13,000 nt of DNA, from the NCBI GenBank assembly GCA_021153265.1, contig JAGKTU010000062.1, forward strand, positions 1 to 13,000, written 5' to 3'. Source of the DNA: Clostridia bacterium. GTDB taxonomy: Bacteria > Bacillota > Clostridia > Oscillospirales > Oscillospiraceae. The stretch's first letter is position 1, and each line of letters begins with the position of its first letter. Of this stretch, positions 7,691 to 13,000 are shown in pieces. A model generated the notes under the pieces. The model saw only the letters and a list, made by a program, of their open reading frames with translations. It searched no databases and was not told where the DNA came from. A program made the position numbers and the translations under genes.

Positions 7691-7729
7691 TAAAGGGAAA
7701 GAAAGACGTTTTTATGAACTTTCCCTTTA
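7691..7729. repeat. 11-bp inverted repeat upstream of the secA promoter
   Basis: TAAAGGGAAAG (7691-7701) and CTTTCCCTTTA (7719-7729) are perfect inverted copies with a 17-nt spacer. The inner arm reaches the secA -35 position. There is no adjacent T-run, and the ycaO terminator is a separate element beyond it, so an operator is more likely than a second terminator. The role is inferred. Confidence 0.65.
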
Positions 7730-7748
7730 AGAAATCTTGTACTTCCGG

Positions 7749-7789
7749 AAAAAAGCACACGGCGAAAGCCATGAGCGTTCGCCGTGTGC
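7749..7789 (-). terminator. Rho-independent terminator of the YcaO gene
   Basis: Perfect 12-bp GC-rich stem (7755-7766 with 7778-7789) with an 11-nt loop, followed on the minus strand by six T (7749-7754). It begins 5 bp after the ycaO stop codon. It is the strongest terminator in the window and separates ycaO from secA. Confidence 0.9.
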
Positions 7790-7794
7790 GCATA

Positions 7795-9630
7795 TCAGTT
7801 ACGTAAAAGTGCTTCCAGACTCCGGGCCATGGTGTCAAAGTCCAGTTCCCGGGTCTTGTCATTGATCTTTTTCGCCAGCTCATCCACCCGAACCTTGCGG
7901 CAGCCGTGGCGCAGAGGGCAATCGGCGCGGCAGATGCCGTCGCAGCGCAGGGTGAAGTTCGCCATGGGGTTGCGTTTTTCTTCCAGACAGGCGAAAAGCT
8001 TTTGAACAGTATCCGCATTGTGGAAAAGCAGCAGGAAATCCTTGATGGCTGCAGGTTTCCAGCCGTTGAGGATCAGGGACAGATACCGCTTCAAGCAGAT
8101 CAGGTATTCCCGATCCTGCTCCGGGGCAGCCGGCAGCATCCGTTCGATCTGGCTGACGGTTTCACCGTACCGCCCCATGGTGTAGCTGACACAGGCAAGG
8201 GAAGCCGCCATCAGATAAGCATCCTCCCGGGGGCTCAGGTCGGCGGAGATGCCGGCGCCGGCGGTGAAACCGTGGACATTGTTGGTGCGCTGATCCAGCT
8301 TGGCGGTCCACTTCATGTGCATATACAGGCCCATGATGTCCTCGGGCTTTGCCGCAGCAGGATTTCGCAGCACCTTCTGGGCATAGGCCGCGCAGCTGCG
8401 GTCATTGTGTTTGGCGGATAGCCGGTGGCTGAAAATTTCGCTGTAGCCGGGGATCAGCACCTGATAGGTGGGGAAGCCCAGGCAAGAGCCGTCCCGAACC
8501 AGGATGTCCCGGTCCATATCCCGGAAATAGGCCACACAGGACCGCAGAAGTTCCCGGTTACCTTTGCCCATCAGCCCGATATTCTCCCGGAATTCGTAAC
8601 CCGGGGTGCCGAAGAACAGCGCCGGCTGCTTCTCGCCGCCGCCTTGGGTCAGTTCGATGGACAGATTCTTCAGATCCAAAATCTGACCCTTTCCGCAGAG
8701 GAAATTCTCATTCCGGGCCACATTGTCAGGGTTGCGGCCCTGAAAACTCTCGGTAAGGGTTCGCTGCAGAGCGATCTCAAAAATGGGGAAAGCACCAAAG
8801 TTGGTGCGGTAGCGGCCGGTTTTGGGGTCGATGATCACCACGCAGATTACGGGGAAATCCATTCCCAGAGAGCAGTCCTTCACCAGCACCCGGAAGCCCT
8901 TCTCCCGGAGGAAGGTGATGATGCCGTAAGCCACGGGGCAGGCTTCCAGTGCGCTTTCCGGAACATCCGGCGGCGTGATATCCTCTGCGATGAGCCGCAG
9001 CTGGTGATTGCGCTCCACAGCCTCGCTGATGCCCTGGACGATTGCCTCCTCTGGAGAGTTGCCGGCGGCGCAGCCGTTGGCATTGTATACAGCCTTGCGC
9101 AGGGTGGTGGGGAAATATTCCTTCGTGCCGGTGGTGAGATTGTAATAGGGCGCAGCGGCGATGTTTCCGTGTTCGTCGGCGTACTGCATCAAGATCTGTT
9201 CGGCAGAGGTATTCTCTCCGGTGGCCCAGTTCAGCCGCTGGGACAGCAGTTCGTACCACTTTCCGTTGCGCTGCAGCAGCATTTGCGCGGAAACGGACTC
9301 GTTCTGGCTGTCATTGACGGTGAAAACGCCGTCTTTGTGGTTGACGCCGCTGGCCAGATACCCAAGCTGCATCCGCTCCATCAGTTCGCCGTAGCCGCTG
9401 GCTCTGGCAAACGCCTTGGTCACGCCCTTGCCGTTGGTGCCGAAGGTGGTTCCCACCACCGTCACGCGCAGGGTATAGCAGTTGGGAACGTTGGACTCCA
9501 CCCATTGTTCCTGGGTTTCGATGCCATGGCTGCGCAAAAGCGACTGGATCCGCGCCACGGTTCCTTCCGGGGTGTTATCCTTATACACGGCATCGCAAAG
9601 CTGATCCGCGGCAAAAAACGTCTGCTCCAT
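7795..9630 (-). CDS. Stand-alone YcaO-domain protein with C-terminal cysteine cluster
   Basis: YcaO domains use ATP to activate peptide-backbone amides, for example in azoline or thioamide formation. The 611-residue product shows the ATP-site motifs: SGYGELMER (78-86, the SxxxExxER pattern), NGCAAGNSPEEAIVQGISEAVER (185-207, in two parts) and RTLTESFQGR (290-299). The wording around 185-299 resembles the long E. coli YcaO, a protein linked to RimO-dependent methylthiolation of ribosomal protein S12, more than azoline synthetases. The C-terminal PxPxP of azoline synthetases is missing; the protein ends in LEALLRN. Residues about 465-550 look helical and TPR-like, followed by CX3CX3CX5C (Cys563, 567, 571, 577). 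The start is ATG 9630, preferred to ATG 9657 on ribosome-site spacing. The gene is monocistronic, with its own promoter and terminator and no precursor peptide or TfuA nearby. The substrate is unknown. Confidence 0.9.
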   Translation of the reverse strand: MEQTFFAADQLCDAVYKDNTPEGTVARIQSLLRSHGIETQEQWVESNVPNCYTLRVTVVGTTFGTNGKGVTKAFARASGYGELMERMQLGYLASGVNHKDGVFTVNDSQNESVSAQMLLQRNGKWYELLSQRLNWATGENTSAEQILMQYADEHGNIAAAPYYNLTTGTKEYFPTTLRKAVYNANGCAAGNSPEEAIVQGISEAVERNHQLRLIAEDITPPDVPESALEACPVAYGIITFLREKGFRVLVKDCSLGMDFPVICVVIIDPKTGRYRTNFGAFPIFEIALQRTLTESFQGRNPDNVARNENFLCGKGQILDLKNLSIELTQGGGEKQPALFFGTPGYEFRENIGLMGKGNRELLRSCVAYFRDMDRDILVRDGSCLGFPTYQVLIPGYSEIFSHRLSAKHNDRSCAAYAQKVLRNPAAAKPEDIMGLYMHMKWTAKLDQRTNNVHGFTAGAGISADLSPREDAYLMAASLACVSYTMGRYGETVSQIERMLPAAPEQDREYLICLKRYLSLILNGWKPAAIKDFLLLFHNADTVQKLFACLEEKRNPMANFTLRCDGICRADCPLRHGCRKVRVDELAKKINDKTRELDFDTMARSLEALLRN

Positions 9631-9639
9631 GGTCTGCAT

Positions 9640-9645
9640 TCCTTT
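9640..9645 (-). promoter_or_regulatory. Ribosome binding site of the YcaO gene (AAAGGA)
   Basis: AAAGGA on the minus strand, 9 nt before ATG 9630. A second AAAGGA at 9661-9666 lies only 3 nt before the in-frame ATG 9657, which is too close. The ATG at 9639 directly abuts the first site. The spacing favours 9630. Confidence 0.7.
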
Positions 9646-9680
9646 CGTTTTGCGCATTTTTCCTTTAATATTTCGCTGAT

Positions 9681-9709
9681 ACTATACCAAAGGCCCATAT
9701 AAAAGTCAA
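9681..9709 (-). promoter_or_regulatory. Sigma-A-type promoter of the YcaO gene
   Basis: On the minus strand, -35 TTGACT (9704-9709), a 17-bp spacer and -10 TATAGT (9681-9686), each five of six to consensus. The -35 box lies only 4 bp after the stem of the glyS terminator. Confidence 0.85.
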
Positions 9710-9737
9710 GTAAACCCCCGGTCTTGCGACCGGGGGT
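9704..9737 (-). terminator. Rho-independent terminator of glyS
   Basis: Perfect 10-bp stem, ACCCCCGGTC and GACCGGGGGT (9714-9723 with 9728-9737), with a 4-nt GCAA loop on the minus strand. It is followed by an interrupted T-rich stretch, TTACTTGACTTTT. It begins about 31 bp after the glyS stop. The T-rich stretch is also the -35 region of the ycaO promoter. Confidence 0.8.
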
Positions 9738-9768
9738 AAATTTACTCTGTAACGTTATTGAGAACCGC

Positions 9769-11196
9769 TTAGAATTCGCACTTCTTGGCGATGTAATCGC
9801 GCAGTTCGGAGATCGGGATACGGACCTGCTCCATGGTGTCGCGGTCACGGACGGTGACGCAGTCGTCGGCAGGGGTGTTCTCGTCGCCAACGGTCTGGAA
9901 GTCCACGGTGATGCACAGGGGGGTGCCGATCTCGTCCTCACGGCGGTAGCGCTTGCCGATGGAGCCGGCATCGTCGAAGTCCACCATGAAGTCCTTACGC
10001 AGCATCTTGTAGATTTCCTCAGCCTTGGGGCTCAGCTTCTTGCTCAGGGGCAGAACAGCGGCCTTGAAAGGAGCCAGAGCGGGGTGCAGACGCAGCACGG
10101 TGCGGATGTCGGCATTGCCCTTCTTGTCCACGCCGACCTGCTCCTCGTCGTAAGCCTCGCACAGGAAGGCCAGAGCCACACGGTCGCAGCCCAGAGAGGG
10201 CTCGATGACGTAGGGGATGTAGTGCTCGTTACGCTCCTGGTCGAAGTAGGTCAGCTTCTTGCCGGAAGCCTCCTGATGGCGGCCCAGGTCATAGTCGGTA
10301 CGGTCAGCAATGCCCCACAGCTCGCCCCAGCCGGAGCCGAAGGGGAACTGATACTCGATATCGGTGGTGGCGCGGGAGTAGAAGGCCAGCTCTGCAGGAT
10401 CGTGGTCACGCAGACGGAGGGAATCTTCCTTGATGCCCAGGCTAAGCAGCCAGTTCTTGCAGAAATCCTTCCAGTAGGCGAACCACTCCAGATCGGTGCC
10501 GGGCTGGCAGAAGAACTCGCACTCCATCTGCTCGAACTCACGGGTACGGAAGGTGAAGTTGCCGGGGGTGATCTCGTTACGGAAAGCCTTACCCACCTGG
10601 CAGACGCCGAAGGGCAGCTTCTTACGGGTGGTGCGCTGGATGTTGTCGAAGTTGACGAAAATACCCTGAGCGGTCTCGGGACGCAGGTAGGCGATGGAGG
10701 AGGAGTCCTCGGTGACGCCGATCTTGGTCTGGAACATCAGGTTAAAGTTACGGATGGAGGTGAAGTGATGCTTGCCGCAGACGGGGCAGACCACATCTTC
10801 GTGCTCCTCGATGAAAGCGTTCATCTCCTTGGTGTCCATGGCGTCCACATTCACCAGCTTGCCAGACTCGGAAGCGGAGATCAGCTGGTCAGCGCGCTGA
10901 CGGGAGCCGCAGCCCTTGCAGTCAACCAGAGGATCGGAGAAAGAGCCCACGTGGCCGGTGGTGACCCAGGTGGTGGGGTTCATGATGATGGCGGCGTCCA
11001 GACCGACGTTGTAATCGGACTCCTGCACGAACTTCTTCAGCCATGCCTTCTTGACGTTATTCTTGAACTCAACACCCAGAGGGCCGTAGTCCCAGGAGTT
11101 GGCCAGACCGCCGTAGATCTCGGAACCGGCGTAGACGTAGCCACGGCTCTTGCAGAGGTTTACGATCATATCCAGAGTTTTTTCGCTGTTTTTCAT
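9769..11196 (-). CDS. glyS: Glycyl-tRNA synthetase, dimeric (alpha2) class II type
   Basis: Charges tRNA-Gly with glycine using ATP, in the cytosol. The 475-residue single-chain enzyme is the eukaryote/Thermus-like alpha2 type, not the alpha2beta2 GlyQ/GlyS type. It opens with KSRGYVYAGSEIYGGLANSWDYGPLG (about 17-41, in two parts), a hallmark of this type. Further landmarks are RPETAQG (172-178), motif 2 around FRNEI...FRTREFEQME (205-225), motif 3 EPSLGCDRV (332-340) and a C-terminal anticodon-binding domain from about 365. Two CxxC pairs (Cys93/96 and Cys137/140) lie in the insertion after motif 1 and could bind zinc. The start is ATG 11196, with GGAGG (11204-11208) 7 nt upstream. It has its own promoter with a leader of under 40 nt, too short for a T-box, and its own terminator. 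Confidence 0.97.
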   Translation of the reverse strand: MKNSEKTLDMIVNLCKSRGYVYAGSEIYGGLANSWDYGPLGVEFKNNVKKAWLKKFVQESDYNVGLDAAIIMNPTTWVTTGHVGSFSDPLVDCKGCGSRQRADQLISASESGKLVNVDAMDTKEMNAFIEEHEDVVCPVCGKHHFTSIRNFNLMFQTKIGVTEDSSSIAYLRPETAQGIFVNFDNIQRTTRKKLPFGVCQVGKAFRNEITPGNFTFRTREFEQMECEFFCQPGTDLEWFAYWKDFCKNWLLSLGIKEDSLRLRDHDPAELAFYSRATTDIEYQFPFGSGWGELWGIADRTDYDLGRHQEASGKKLTYFDQERNEHYIPYVIEPSLGCDRVALAFLCEAYDEEQVGVDKKGNADIRTVLRLHPALAPFKAAVLPLSKKLSPKAEEIYKMLRKDFMVDFDDAGSIGKRYRREDEIGTPLCITVDFQTVGDENTPADDCVTVRDRDTMEQVRIPISELRDYIAKKCEF

Positions 11197-11232
11197 TGTA
11201 TTTCCTCCATGTTATGGATAAATTTCCTGTGG

Positions 11233-11256
11233 AGTTTCCATTATACATAGGAAACT
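11233..11256. repeat. Dyad across the glyS -10 box
   Basis: AGTTTCC (11233-11239) and GGAAACT (11250-11256) form a 7-bp inverted repeat with a 10-nt spacer that contains the glyS -10 hexamer. A protein bound here would block RNA polymerase. It is an operator candidate; no known regulator is recognised. Confidence 0.55.
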
Positions 11257-11268
11257 GCCGCAAATCAA
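11240..11268 (-). promoter_or_regulatory. Sigma-A-type promoter of glyS
   Basis: On the minus strand, -35 TTGATT (11263-11268), a 17-bp spacer and a perfect -10 TATAAT (11240-11245). The implied start near 11233 gives a leader of about 37 nt. Confidence 0.88.
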
Positions 11269-11280
11269 GTGGTAGAATAC

Positions 11281-11311
11281 GCAAAAGACGCCCCATTTCG
11301 GGGTGTTTTTT
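11281..11311 (-). terminator. Short, possibly bidirectional terminator after the acyltransferase gene
   Basis: CCCC (11291-11294) and GGGG (11300-11303) form the core stem around a 5-nt loop, extended on the plus strand to ACGCCCC/GGGGTGT. On the minus strand the stem is followed by CGTCTTTTGCG, a modest T-run that would end the acyltransferase transcript. On the plus strand six T follow (11306-11311), so it could also stop antisense transcripts. Confidence 0.6.
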
Positions 11312-11314
11312 AGA

Positions 11315-12148
11315 CTAATCCGCTATCAAATCCGGGCCTAAGTCGTCAGCCATCAGCTGATGGCACCGTTCGGAGATCTCAACTGTGGTAACGGCTTCCA
11401 ATTCCTCGACAGGGATCGTCTCCAGCACACGCAGTTCGACCTTGGAGCCCTTGAAATGCAGGATGTTGTGTACCACATCCTTGGTATCCCGGAGGGTGCA
11501 GACCACGATGGGAACTTTGGCTTTTTGGGCGATTTTGAAGACACCCGGGCGGAAATGGTGGAGCTTTCCGTCCTCGGACAGAATGCCGCCCTCGGGGAAC
11601 ACGGCGATGGATGCCTTGTCTTCCTTCAGAATTTTGATGCAGTTGAGGATGGTCTTCAGGGCCTCCCGGTCATTTTCCCGGTTGATCAGCTGGCACTGGA
11701 GCTTGTGCATCATAGGGCCGATGACAAACATCGACTGATTTTCCCTCTTGGAAATGAAGGCCAATTGATGCTTTTTGAAGCATTTTAATAAAATTATGGG
11801 GTCAGAATCGTTGCAGTGGTTGCACACAAGCAGGAAACGTCCGCTCTGGGGGACCTTCTCCATGCCGCTCTTCTTGACCCGAATACGCAGGACGGGCAGT
11901 GCCGACTGGATGACGAGATTCGCCACGAACCGATACAGAGGATCGTCCTTTTCCTGAGGTACATTCTGATCCACCCGGTGGCACAGGTACAGCAAAAACG
12001 CAAACCCGATACCCACCAGAACCAGCACCCCGGCGAGGGTCACCAGCGGCAGAATCCACAGCCATGCAAGGCTCTCAAACGCCCCCACAAGGCCGCACAC
12101 CGCCGCCGCCAGCACCGCGGAAACCAGTGCGATACATCCAATCAACAT
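11315..12148 (-). CDS. PlsC-type lysophospholipid / 1-acylglycerol-3-phosphate acyltransferase
   Basis: Membrane enzyme expected to move an acyl chain to a lysophosphatidic acid-like acceptor in phospholipid synthesis. The 277-residue product begins with two hydrophobic segments (about 2-22 and 28-56), then the acyltransferase fold. It shows the catalytic HX4D motif in NHCNDSD (His111, Asp116), a motif-II-like GPMMHKLQCQLINREND segment (about 144-160), the substrate-binding FPEGG (184-188) and VPIVVCTL (212-219). The start is ATG 12148, with GGAGG (12157-12161) 8 nt upstream. It diverges from an acyl-CoA-synthetase-like gene 184 bp away, which fits a lipid-related pair, though the acyl donor (CoA, ACP or phosphate) cannot be told. 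The wider PlsC family includes other acceptors, so I give no gene symbol. Confidence 0.9.
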   Translation of the reverse strand: MLIGCIALVSAVLAAAVCGLVGAFESLAWLWILPLVTLAGVLVLVGIGFAFLLYLCHRVDQNVPQEKDDPLYRFVANLVIQSALPVLRIRVKKSGMEKVPQSGRFLLVCNHCNDSDPIILLKCFKKHQLAFISKRENQSMFVIGPMMHKLQCQLINRENDREALKTILNCIKILKEDKASIAVFPEGGILSEDGKLHHFRPGVFKIAQKAKVPIVVCTLRDTKDVVHNILHFKGSKVELRVLETIPVEELEAVTTVEISERCHQLMADDLGPDLIAD

Positions 12149-12180
12149 GCTTTTCGCCTCCGAAAACCGAAATATCCTAT

Positions 12181-12209
12181 ATTATACCTCCTTTATCCGC
12201 AATTCGCAA
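12181..12209 (-). promoter_or_regulatory. Promoter of the acyltransferase gene
   Basis: On the minus strand, -35 TTGCGA (12204-12209, four of six), a 17-bp spacer and a perfect -10 TATAAT (12181-12186). The leader would be about 25 nt. Confidence 0.7.
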
Positions 12210-12217
12210 GTGCGGAT
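12195..12217. repeat. Dyad over the -35 region of the acyltransferase promoter
   Basis: ATCCGCA (12195-12201) and TGCGGAT (12211-12217) are a perfect 7-bp inverted repeat with a 9-nt spacer. The -35 hexamer lies within the spacer. It is a candidate operator in the divergent intergenic region. Confidence 0.5.
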
Positions 12218-12247
12218 GTGCCGGGGACACATTTTTTGTAAAAAGGG

Positions 12248-12276
12248 TGGAAATCAATGCAGGATAGTGGTATAAT
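12248..12276 (+). promoter_or_regulatory. Promoter of the acyl-CoA-synthetase-like gene
   Basis: Plus strand: -35 TGGAAA (12248-12253, four of six), a 17-bp spacer and a perfect -10 TATAAT (12271-12276) preceded by TGG, an extended -10. The leader would be about 50 nt. Confidence 0.7.
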
Positions 12277-12290
12277 TACATATTATTATT

Positions 12291-12305
12291 GAGTGGACAG
12301 CACTC
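12291..12305 (+). repeat. Small dyad in the leader of the acyl-CoA-synthetase-like gene
   Basis: GAGTG (12291-12295) and CACTC (12301-12305) with a 5-nt spacer, just downstream of the predicted transcription start. It is only 5 bp per arm, so it could be chance, a small 5' hairpin or an operator. Confidence 0.3.
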
Positions 12306-12332
12306 CCTAACATGGAAAGGAAAGATAGAAAT

Positions 12333-13000
12333 ATGGCCATTTCTGCCACCGCTCCCTGGCTGAGCTACTACGGTAACACCCCCGCATCCCTGGATTATCC
12401 CCACAAGACCATGTATCAGCTCTTAAGCCAGACCGCAAAACAGTATCCCGACTCCACCGCCTATATCTTCATGGGCAAGAAGACCTCCTATGCCGCCTTT
12501 ATGAAGCGCATTGAGGCCGCCGCCAAGGGCCTTGTGAACATGGGCATCGGCAAGGGCGACCGCGTGACCATCTGCATGGCCAACACCCCCCAGGCGCTGG
12601 ACTGCTTCTACGCTCTGAACCGCATCGGCGCCATCCCCAATATGATCCACCCCCTGTCCGCAGCGAAAGAGATCGCTTTTTACCTGAACTTCTCCAAGAG
12701 CAAGGCCATTCTGACCCTGGCTCAGTTCTACGATAAGGTAGCCCAGATCGTCCCCGAGCTGGAGAATCCCACCGAAATTCTGATTGCCCGGATCGCAGAC
12801 GAGCTGCCCGCTCCTTTGAGCATGCTCTATCCCATGACCAAGGGCGGCAAGGCCGACCGTGTGCCTGCCGGCAAGGGTTTTACCCTCTGGTACGACATGG
12901 TCAAGGCCGGCAAGAACGCTGCCCTGCCTGCTGACGACGGCAAGTTCGACGACTGCGCCGCAGTCCTTTACTCCGGCGGCACCACCGGCACCACCAAGGG
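12333..13000 (+). CDS. AMP-binding (acyl-CoA synthetase-like) protein, N-terminal part, cut by the window edge
   Basis: Reading ATG 12333 gives an open frame of 222 codons to the window end with no stop. Adenylate-forming enzymes of this class activate carboxylic acids, often fatty acids, as acyl-AMP and pass them to CoA. The visible part has the family's N-terminal layout: MYQLLSQTAKQYPDSTAYIF, a YAAFMKRIEAAAKGL segment, GIGKGDRV, a NTPQALDCFYALNRIGAIP stretch, and finally the ATP-binding loop YSGGTTGTTK (213-222) at the very edge. AAAGGA (12316-12321) lies 11 nt upstream of the ATG. An in-frame ATG at 12312 would add seven residues (MERKDRN) but lacks an upstream ribosome site. It diverges from the PlsC-like gene. 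The acid substrate cannot be judged without the C-terminal part. Confidence 0.9.
   Translation, partial: MAISATAPWLSYYGNTPASLDYPHKTMYQLLSQTAKQYPDSTAYIFMGKKTSYAAFMKRIEAAAKGLVNMGIGKGDRVTICMANTPQALDCFYALNRIGAIPNMIHPLSAAKEIAFYLNFSKSKAILTLAQFYDKVAQIVPELENPTEILIARIADELPAPLSMLYPMTKGGKADRVPAGKGFTLWYDMVKAGKNAALPADDGKFDDCAAVLYSGGTTGTTK

Noticed and set aside
7691..7729. Inverted repeat upstream of secA as a second ycaO terminator.
   Set aside because: There is no T-run after the distal arm on the minus strand, and a strong terminator already lies upstream at 7749-7789.
7628..7794. Search for a small RiPP precursor peptide next to the YcaO gene, here and at 9631-9768.
   Set aside because: Both spacers are filled by promoters, terminators and dyads; I found no start codon with a ribosome site followed by a plausible leader-core peptide.
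11197..11314. T-box riboswitch for glyS.
   Set aside because: The spacer is too short and is occupied by a near-consensus promoter and the upstream gene's terminator; no specifier-loop or antiterminator pattern is visible.
12312..12332. Earlier in-frame ATG (12312) for the acyl-CoA-synthetase-like gene.
   Set aside because: No ribosome site precedes it, and the purine-rich AAAGGA that would serve ATG 12333 lies inside this extension.

Overview
The window looks like chromosomal core DNA of a Gram-positive, Clostridia-type bacterium, probably Oscillospirales/Ruminococcaceae-like. The grounds are the gene content (SecA with a C-terminal zinc tail, dimeric-type glycyl-tRNA synthetase, a DUF3048/YerB-like surface protein, YfiH/PgeF), strong AGGAGG-type ribosome binding sites, sigma-A-type promoters, and moderately GC-rich coding DNA with AT-rich spacers. 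This taxonomic placement is an inference; no rRNA or tRNA gene is present. I see no insertion sequence, phage gene, CRISPR array or integrase.

Layout. Seven genes lie on the minus strand and one, cut by the window edge, on the plus strand. Read in the direction of minus-strand transcription (right to left): a PlsC-type acyltransferase (11315-12148) with its own promoter and a short terminator; glyS (9769-11196) with a near-consensus promoter and a terminator; a stand-alone YcaO-domain protein (7795-9630) with its own promoter and a strong terminator; then secA (4952-7627), pgeF (4060-4860), an orphan family-5 solute-binding lipoprotein (2495-4063) and a DUF3048 protein (1220-2413), which may be partly co-transcribed; and finally gap (23-1045), again with its own strong promoter. 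On the plus strand, diverging from the acyltransferase, an acyl-CoA-synthetase-like gene starts at 12333 and runs off the end just after its ATP-binding loop.

How the genes relate. This is mostly a row of independently transcribed housekeeping genes: glycolysis (gap), secretion (secA), cell-wall quality control (pgeF), translation (glyS) and lipid metabolism (the divergent acyltransferase/synthetase pair). The tightest coupling is pgeF with the binding-protein gene, whose stop and GTG start overlap. The least ordinary gene is the YcaO protein. It has the ATP-binding motifs of the family, resembles the long E. coli YcaO type rather than azoline synthetases, carries a C-terminal four-cysteine cluster, and has no precursor peptide, TfuA or dehydrogenase partner in the window.

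The spacers are short (none over 300 bases) and unusually rich in dyad symmetry at promoters: a 9-bp palindrome at the predicted gap transcription start, an 11-bp inverted repeat upstream of secA, a 7-bp dyad across the glyS -10 box, and a 7-bp dyad across the -35 box of the acyltransferase. I find no convincing new multi-gene system; the YcaO gene and these promoter dyads are the points most worth following up.
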